This document shows, one piece after another, positions 5,819 to 10,043 of a stretch of 10,043 nt of DNA. How positions within the stretch are numbered: position 1 is the stretch's first letter; every line of letters begins with the position of its first letter. Made by a program: the position numbers and the translations under genes. Source of the DNA: an uncultured bacterium (lineage in GTDB: Bacteria > Bacillota > Clostridia > Christensenellales > Borkfalkiaceae); the NCBI GenBank assembly GCA_934871445.1, contig CAKXBD010000075.1:1-10043 (forward strand), read 5' to 3'. Under the pieces are notes generated by a model. That model saw nothing but the letters and a program-made list of their open reading frames with translations. It ran no database searches and was not told where the DNA came from.

Positions 5819-6831
5819 CGTTTTTCCGCCTCCTCAGCTAAAATTTTTAATCCTTCTATAGCTCCGCTCTTTTCGTCGACAAAATAATCTAATCCTAATC
5901 GATTTAACACTCTTTCGACTAAATCCCGATGATATTTTGTCACTCCTCCGATTGCTAAAATCGACTTTCTTCGGGGTAGTTTTTGCAAAGCGGAAAAATA
6001 TTTTTGATACATGATTTCTTCCGTTTGGGTTCCGGCCGCATTTTCCTGTCTTTCCAAAAATTCTCCCGCTGGCAAACCGGTCACCGTGCAAAGCGTCTTT
6101 CCGTAAAAATATGGCCTGCTCTCAAAGTCTCCCTGAATAAATTTTTCGGAAATCATACATAATTGTCCCGCAGTACCGAGATTCATAACATATCCATTTC
6201 CATGCTCAGAACAAGTAGAAACGGCCCCCAAAACCGACGCCTGCTGATCGCCTATCGGAGTATAAATCCTGCTCGACGCATACCTACCTATTTCTTTTAT
6301 GTGAAAGCTCGCTTCGGGAAGGTAAAGTCTATATTCGTCCCTGCTTCTAAGTTTTACATTAAAAAATCCTGATGCCGCCGCATCCGTTATATGCGTTGCA
6401 TTCCTTCCCGTCAAGCAATATGAAAGAAAAGATCCCAAGGTGCAAAAGCTATCTGCTTGCGTATGCAGCGTTTGTAAACTCAAACGGGGAAGATTCGGTT
6501 TTAACGACACTCCGTACTCTTGCGTAATGGAAAAATGAGGAGTGATACCTTCTCCGCGTTTATCCCGCCACGAAATATAGGGGGTAACCGGCTTTCCGTC
6601 CTTTAATAATATATAACCGTGCATTTGCACGGAAAAGAATATACGTGACGGGGAAAATAGACGGATTATTTTTTGAACACATCCGATGATTTCATCGCCG
6701 TCGACTTCAAAATAAGGATATTCGTCGCGCAGCGGAACAGGAAAAGGAAGACTTCCTTCTCCTGTTCCTTTCCCTTCTTCGTAAATTTTCCATTTAATAT
6801 TGCTGCTGCCCACGTCTATCAATAAATCCAT
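5815..6831 (-). CDS. Compact FGGY-family carbohydrate kinase
   Basis: A 338-residue sugar kinase of the FGGY (xylulokinase, rhamnulokinase, sedoheptulokinase) fold. Seen motifs: the phosphate-binding LIDVGSSNIKWK (4-15); SVQMHGY at 68-73 and PVTPYISWRDKRG at 81-93 in the substrate region; TPIGDQQASVLGA at 191-203, whose Asp 195 fits the catalytic base; NLGTAGQ at 217-223; ESRPYFYGKTLC at 237-248; and AIGGVTKYHRDLVERVL at 293-309 in the C-terminal lobe. The QMHG, GDQQAS, GTxGQ and ExRP combination looks closest to sedoheptulokinase-like members, but I would not name the sugar. Typical members have about 480-520 residues, so this one is strongly shortened although all core motifs are kept. AAAGGA (6846-6841) precedes the ATG by 9 nt, and only 1 nt separates it from the upstream stop. 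Confidence 0.88.
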   Translation of the reverse strand: MDLLIDVGSSNIKWKIYEEGKGTGEGSLPFPVPLRDEYPYFEVDGDEIIGCVQKIIRLFSPSRIFFSVQMHGYILLKDGKPVTPYISWRDKRGEGITPHFSITQEYGVSLKPNLPRLSLQTLHTQADSFCTLGSFLSYCLTGRNATHITDAAASGFFNVKLRSRDEYRLYLPEASFHIKEIGRYASSRIYTPIGDQQASVLGAVSTCSEHGNGYVMNLGTAGQLCMISEKFIQGDFESRPYFYGKTLCTVTGLPAGEFLERQENAAGTQTEEIMYQKYFSALQKLPRRKSILAIGGVTKYHRDLVERVLNRLGLDYFVDEKSGAIEGLKILAEEAEKR

Positions 6832-6832
6832 A

Positions 6833-7846
6833 TTAAAAAATCCTTTCTTTTATAAAATAAACGTCATGGCGATTCAATTCTACGGCAATATAAGCGACGC
6901 CGTTTTCGATAAATCCGTCGGGATAGGAAATCCAGCCGTCCAAATCCCATATATTCTTTTTTATTTCCCACGTTTTCATTCCGTCAAAGCTGACCCATAC
7001 AGACAAGGGATGTCGGTTCGAGATACCGTGTATACAATTGGGCGTATGAAACAGCGCTATTTTTCCCTTTTCAAGAGGAATCAATTTGACTTTATTGGAC
7101 GGATTCGGAATATCCGTCGCCCGAGGCACGCTCCACGTCTTTCCCTCGTCGGCCGAACGACTGAGATAAAGTCGGCCGGTATAGTCAAAACGCAACAGCA
7201 TCGCGAGCGTTTTGTCCGGCATACGTGCGACGGAAGGTTCGCTCCATACGAATTTGAGTTTTCCCTCCTCGTCTTTTAGGGGAAGCAGAGCTTCCCCTTC
7301 GCTGCGAGTATAAGTTTTCCCTCCGTCTTCTGAAATAAGCACGCCGTTTCTCACCACATCGAGCCCCGCGTTCCACAAAAACTTCTTTTCTTTTGAAAGT
7401 TTTTCCGATTGTTCTTCGGAAATATCGTAGAGCTGGTAAGGTAAAAAATGTTTATTTTCCTCTTGAAGCAATCCTCTGACAAAATAGAAGCCTTGTAGAA
7501 ACGGAAGAGAGCTTCCCTTTTCCCATGTATAACCGCTGTCGCGACTGATGTAGACGGCATGTTCGTTTTTGCAAAATCTTCCGTCGTGAAAAGTCACGTA
7601 AACGCGAATTTCTTCGCCTATAACGCTCACTTCCGTTTGATATACCGCCCTGCCGTCCTCTGGAACCAATAATTTCCGCCCGGACCAATTTTCTCCGTCA
7701 TCTCTACTGTGCCACACGTATACTCTGTTCAACGGAGCCGGCTCCGTCACGTCGCCGCACTGGCAAACCAATAATAATTCACCGTTCGGCGTTCGGCGGA
7801 CAATCGCTTCACAACTTAAAAGCTCACGCTGCACAAGTTTAATCAT
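6833..7846 (-). CDS. Sialidase-fold (BNR/Asp-box) protein, putative intracellular glycoside-active enzyme
   Basis: A 337-residue protein with five Asp boxes of the S-x-D-x-G-x-x-W kind: SRDDGENW (47-54), SRDSGYTW (101-108), SEDGGKTY (172-179), SADEGKTW (231-238) and SFDGMKTW (286-293). This repeat is diagnostic of a multi-bladed beta-propeller like that of sialidases. Other marks are an early Arg pair (17-18), FVWSEPSVAR around 199-208 and SYPDGF around 308-312, which resemble conserved positions of bacterial sialidase-like enzymes. No signal peptide or membrane segment is present, so it should act inside the cell on imported oligosaccharide. I chose ATG 7846 because GGAGG (7856-7852) sits 5 nt upstream; ATG 7858 would place the ribosome site inside the gene. 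The start overlaps the previous stop by 8 nt. True sialidase, another glycoside hydrolase or a polysaccharide lyase of the same fold are all possible. Confidence 0.85.
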   Translation of the reverse strand: MIKLVQRELLSCEAIVRRTPNGELLLVCQCGDVTEPAPLNRVYVWHSRDDGENWSGRKLLVPEDGRAVYQTEVSVIGEEIRVYVTFHDGRFCKNEHAVYISRDSGYTWEKGSSLPFLQGFYFVRGLLQEENKHFLPYQLYDISEEQSEKLSKEKKFLWNAGLDVVRNGVLISEDGGKTYTRSEGEALLPLKDEEGKLKFVWSEPSVARMPDKTLAMLLRFDYTGRLYLSRSADEGKTWSVPRATDIPNPSNKVKLIPLEKGKIALFHTPNCIHGISNRHPLSVWVSFDGMKTWEIKKNIWDLDGWISYPDGFIENGVAYIAVELNRHDVYFIKERIF

Positions 7847-10043
7847 CTTTTCCTCCATTCCGTTTCATTTTTATTATAGACAAGCCCGAGAACGCCACAA
7901 ATAAAACCGCTATTCCCGTAAATCCCACGACGGAAGAGCCACAACCGCTTTTTGTCGGATGACCGGAAGCGGGAACCTCCGTCCTTTCAAATTCGGCATA
8001 TACGGTAATATCTCCCATCGTTCCCTTTTCGATTCCCGAAACCGTCTTTTTTGCTCCGTTTTCAAGAATATACCAACGCAAAAACGCATACCCCTCTTTG
8101 GACGCTGCCGCGAATGTGACCTCATCGTTTATCGTATAAGAAGAAGGATTTTCTCCATTCGTTCCGCGGTCTAAATCATAATGGATCTTATAAACAATTG
8201 CTTGAAAAGAAATTTCCAAAGACGAATTTTCATAAACAAAAAGCTCGTAACTGTTCTCTTTCTCTTCCAAAGTTTCTCCGTTCAGTAAAACAATTGCCGA
8301 ATATCCCTGTTCCGGGGTCAAAATCAGCAGGTGACCTCCTTGTTCTATCGAAATTGTCCCGTCTATAAGTGTTTCGTCATCGAAAACGGCTCCCCCTTTT
8401 CCGTTGAGTTTTACGGAAAGGTCAGCCTTTAAGGCCCTGAATTCTATCGCTACCGACGTACAATCGGCCGGAATCACATATTCGCCGTTTTGGGAAGAAA
8501 TAAGATTTTCGCCCGCCTTTACAATCGCTTCGTATCCCGTTTCGGGCGTTACGAGAAGCGTATAATCGGAACCGGCGGGAACGATTATTCCGTCCGAGGC
8601 ATCCATGCCCTTATACGTTACCAAACCATGCTCTCCTGCCGTTATGGACACGAAAAGAGCGTCAACAGAAGCTATTTCAAGTGTAAAATCCGTCTCTTGA
8701 GAAGTATACGGGAAAACAATTTCAACATTAAACGTCCCGTCTCGGTTATCGGATACCGTACAGCCCTCCGGCGCGATTACGGAAGTAATCAATTTATCTT
8801 TTACGGGGGATACAGAAACGATCGTCGTCCCGAAAATGACCTCGGAAGGAGAAATAACAGCTTCTTTATTTTCACTATTTACGGAAACGGCACGAATTTC
8901 TTTCAAGGAAAACGCGCCGCCGGCGTTGGGATCGGAAACGGTCAGAGGAGTAAAACAATCGACCGCCGATGCCGTACCGCTATAATCGATAACGGCGGCT
9001 TTTCCGAATAAAATTCCATTTCCGGCCGTACCGGCGGAATAGAAATTAAAATATTTGATAAAAAGTCCTTCTCTCAATATATTTTGCGTCTGTCCGGCAG
9101 TAACGGAATCCGTAGCGAAATCGGCAAAATGAATGACGAAAGTTCCGTCGAAATCTTTCGGAATAATAATATTGCGATTATTATCCACAATATTTTCCGT
9201 CGTACCGTCTTTCGCTATCAATGTATAGTAGTTTTTGGCGGTCGGGACATAAGTTTTATTGTCTGAACCGATAAAGTATCCCCGTATGCCGAAATCTGAG
9301 CCGCTGATATTTTTCACCCGTACCGCAAATCCCGCGACGCCGAAAGCAAGCTCTTCCGACGGCGTAATCCGAATCGCCTTTGCCTGCCCAGCAGATGACG
9401 CCGTCATAGTAGTATTCGGATCCGAGAGCATACCGCCGATAAAATCACGGTCTCCCTCCTTATATAAATTGGCTTCGGAGACATCTGCTTTTGAAGGAGC
9501 GGGAAGTTCAGTTACATACGTCCAGTCCTTAAAAGCAGACTCCAATATTTCTTTATCCTGACCGCTGCGGCAATCAAAATAAATCTTTCCTGTGACTTCC
9601 TCGGGCTTTTCTCCTTCGCTATAATCGAAGGGAAGGTTTTGCACGCCTCCGTAAGTCGAACCGCGCCAAACGTTGAACGGAATATAGACCGTTCCCTCAT
9701 ATCCCGCAGGAATACTAAAAACATCTCCGTAAGCCACAATATTTTCCGTTTCATAAAGACCTACATCCACAGAAGAAGCGGCATACTGTCTATCTCCGTC
9801 CGTGATAATAATGCGATATTCGACTGCGGAATCCCCCGAATTATTTACATTGACCTTGATACCGGCTTTATCTTGAAGCGATATAGTCTGTCCGTCACCC
9901 GCCTGAAAGCTCAAAGTTTCTTCGGTAATAAAATTAAGTTCGTAAGTTCCACCATCCCTGTCGAGATTGATGAACAGAGGTTCTTCGAGCGTTCCCGTTC
10001 CGTCTCCACCAAGTTCTATCCTATTCAGTGCATAGCCCAAAGA
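7839..10043 (-). CDS. Large secreted surface protein with repeat domains and Gly-Cys-Gly C-terminal sorting signal (5' end missing)
   Basis: The frame is open to the window edge (734 residues seen, no start codon needed here), so the signal peptide and N-terminus lie beyond. Approximate layout from the edge: beta-sandwich module 1 at 60-160 and module 2 at 220-350. These two look related: each has a Y-x-I/L-I-x-x-DG strand pair, then an IPxxxxGT-x-x-IxF strand, then an aromatic F/Y-rich strand, in the manner of carbohydrate-binding modules. A 100-residue linker follows. Two tandem 'bacterial repeat' domains at 459-538 and 539-616 share a TPE-x-GY-x-AIV core. An InlB/Listeria-Bacteroides repeat (Flg_new) at 617-689 contains GYAFLRWY and ITVYAEF. 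Last comes KSGCGSSVVG (Cys 701), a hydrophobic helix and the basic tail KMKRNGGKDD, forming a C-terminal surface-anchoring signal. There is no LPXTG. No catalytic motif is seen in this part. It heads the operon with three cytoplasmic enzymes, suggesting glycan capture or breakdown at the surface. Confidence 0.8.
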   Translation of the reverse strand, partial: SLGYALNRIELGGDGTGTLEEPLFINLDRDGGTYELNFITEETLSFQAGDGQTISLQDKAGIKVNVNNSGDSAVEYRIIITDGDRQYAASSVDVGLYETENIVAYGDVFSIPAGYEGTVYIPFNVWRGSTYGGVQNLPFDYSEGEKPEEVTGKIYFDCRSGQDKEILESAFKDWTYVTELPAPSKADVSEANLYKEGDRDFIGGMLSDPNTTMTASSAGQAKAIRITPSEELAFGVAGFAVRVKNISGSDFGIRGYFIGSDNKTYVPTAKNYYTLIAKDGTTENIVDNNRNIIIPKDFDGTFVIHFADFATDSVTAGQTQNILREGLFIKYFNFYSAGTAGNGILFGKAAVIDYSGTASAVDCFTPLTVSDPNAGGAFSLKEIRAVSVNSENKEAVISPSEVIFGTTIVSVSPVKDKLITSVIAPEGCTVSDNRDGTFNVEIVFPYTSQETDFTLEIASVDALFVSITAGEHGLVTYKGMDASDGIIVPAGSDYTLLVTPETGYEAIVKAGENLISSQNGEYVIPADCTSVAIEFRALKADLSVKLNGKGGAVFDDETLIDGTISIEQGGHLLILTPEQGYSAIVLLNGETLEEKENSYELFVYENSSLEISFQAIVYKIHYDLDRGTNGENPSSYTINDEVTFAAASKEGYAFLRWYILENGAKKTVSGIEKGTMGDITVYAEFERTEVPASGHPTKSGCGSSVVGFTGIAVLFVAFSGLSIIKMKRNGGKDD
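7852..7856 (-). promoter_or_regulatory. Ribosome binding site deciding the sialidase-fold start
   Basis: GGAGG lies inside the last codons (Gly-Gly) of the surface-protein gene, 5 nt before ATG 7846, whose second and third codons overlap the TAA of that gene. It supports translational coupling and argues against the earlier ATG at 7858. Confidence 0.7.

Noticed and set aside
8490..9011. Plus-strand open frame of 173 codons opposite the surface protein
   Set aside because: Arg/Ile/Asn-rich product with no family marks, fully inside a well-supported minus-strand gene.

Overview
The window looks like part of a mid-GC (roughly mid-40s %) Firmicutes genome, most likely an anaerobic gut-type Clostridia or Christensenella-like bacterium. 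The reasons are strong AGGAGG-type ribosome binding sites at almost every gene, a lipobox lipoprotein, a sigma/anti-sigma pair of Firmicutes style, InlB-like surface repeats and a carbohydrate-catabolism theme. No RNA genes, CRISPR array, insertion sequence or phage gene was seen. The taxonomic guess is inference.

Layout from left to right. (1) Positions 1-1876, minus strand: a two-gene unit with a candidate sigma-A promoter near 1848-1876, then a Gfo/Idh/MocA sugar oxidoreductase (1662-379). This overlaps by ATGA the start of an alpha-L-rhamnosidase-like protein. The rhamnosidase reading frame changes abruptly at about position 135 into the C-terminal part of an aldose 1-epimerase, and GC rises to about 63%. 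This is either a contig chimera or a very unusual fusion. (2) Positions 2001-4979: a divergent regulatory locus. On the plus strand, a strong promoter drives an ECF sigma factor and, with an ATGA overlap, a single-pass membrane anti-sigma factor. On the minus strand lies a lipoprotein whose sensor-like domain is clearly homologous to the extracytoplasmic domain of the anti-sigma factor. The lipoprotein ends at a good intrinsic terminator. (3) Positions 5009-10043, minus strand: a tight operon entering from beyond the right edge. Its order is a large secreted surface protein (5' end missing), an intracellular sialidase-fold (BNR/Asp-box) protein, a compact FGGY carbohydrate kinase and an HpcH/HpaI-type aldolase, ending at a perfect 14-bp hairpin terminator. 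Every junction is overlapping or 1 nt apart.

How the parts may work together (inference): the right-hand operon binds and processes a glycan at the surface and then degrades a released sugar or sugar acid inside the cell by phosphorylation and aldol cleavage. The left-hand unit would add a sugar dehydrogenase and a rhamnosidase-like hydrolase. The central sigma/anti-sigma/lipoprotein locus is the most system-like part: an envelope-sensing circuit with two homologous extracytoplasmic domains, one tied to the anti-sigma factor and one lipid-anchored, which suggests competition or co-sensing. Nothing in the sequence links that circuit to the sugar operons beyond proximity.
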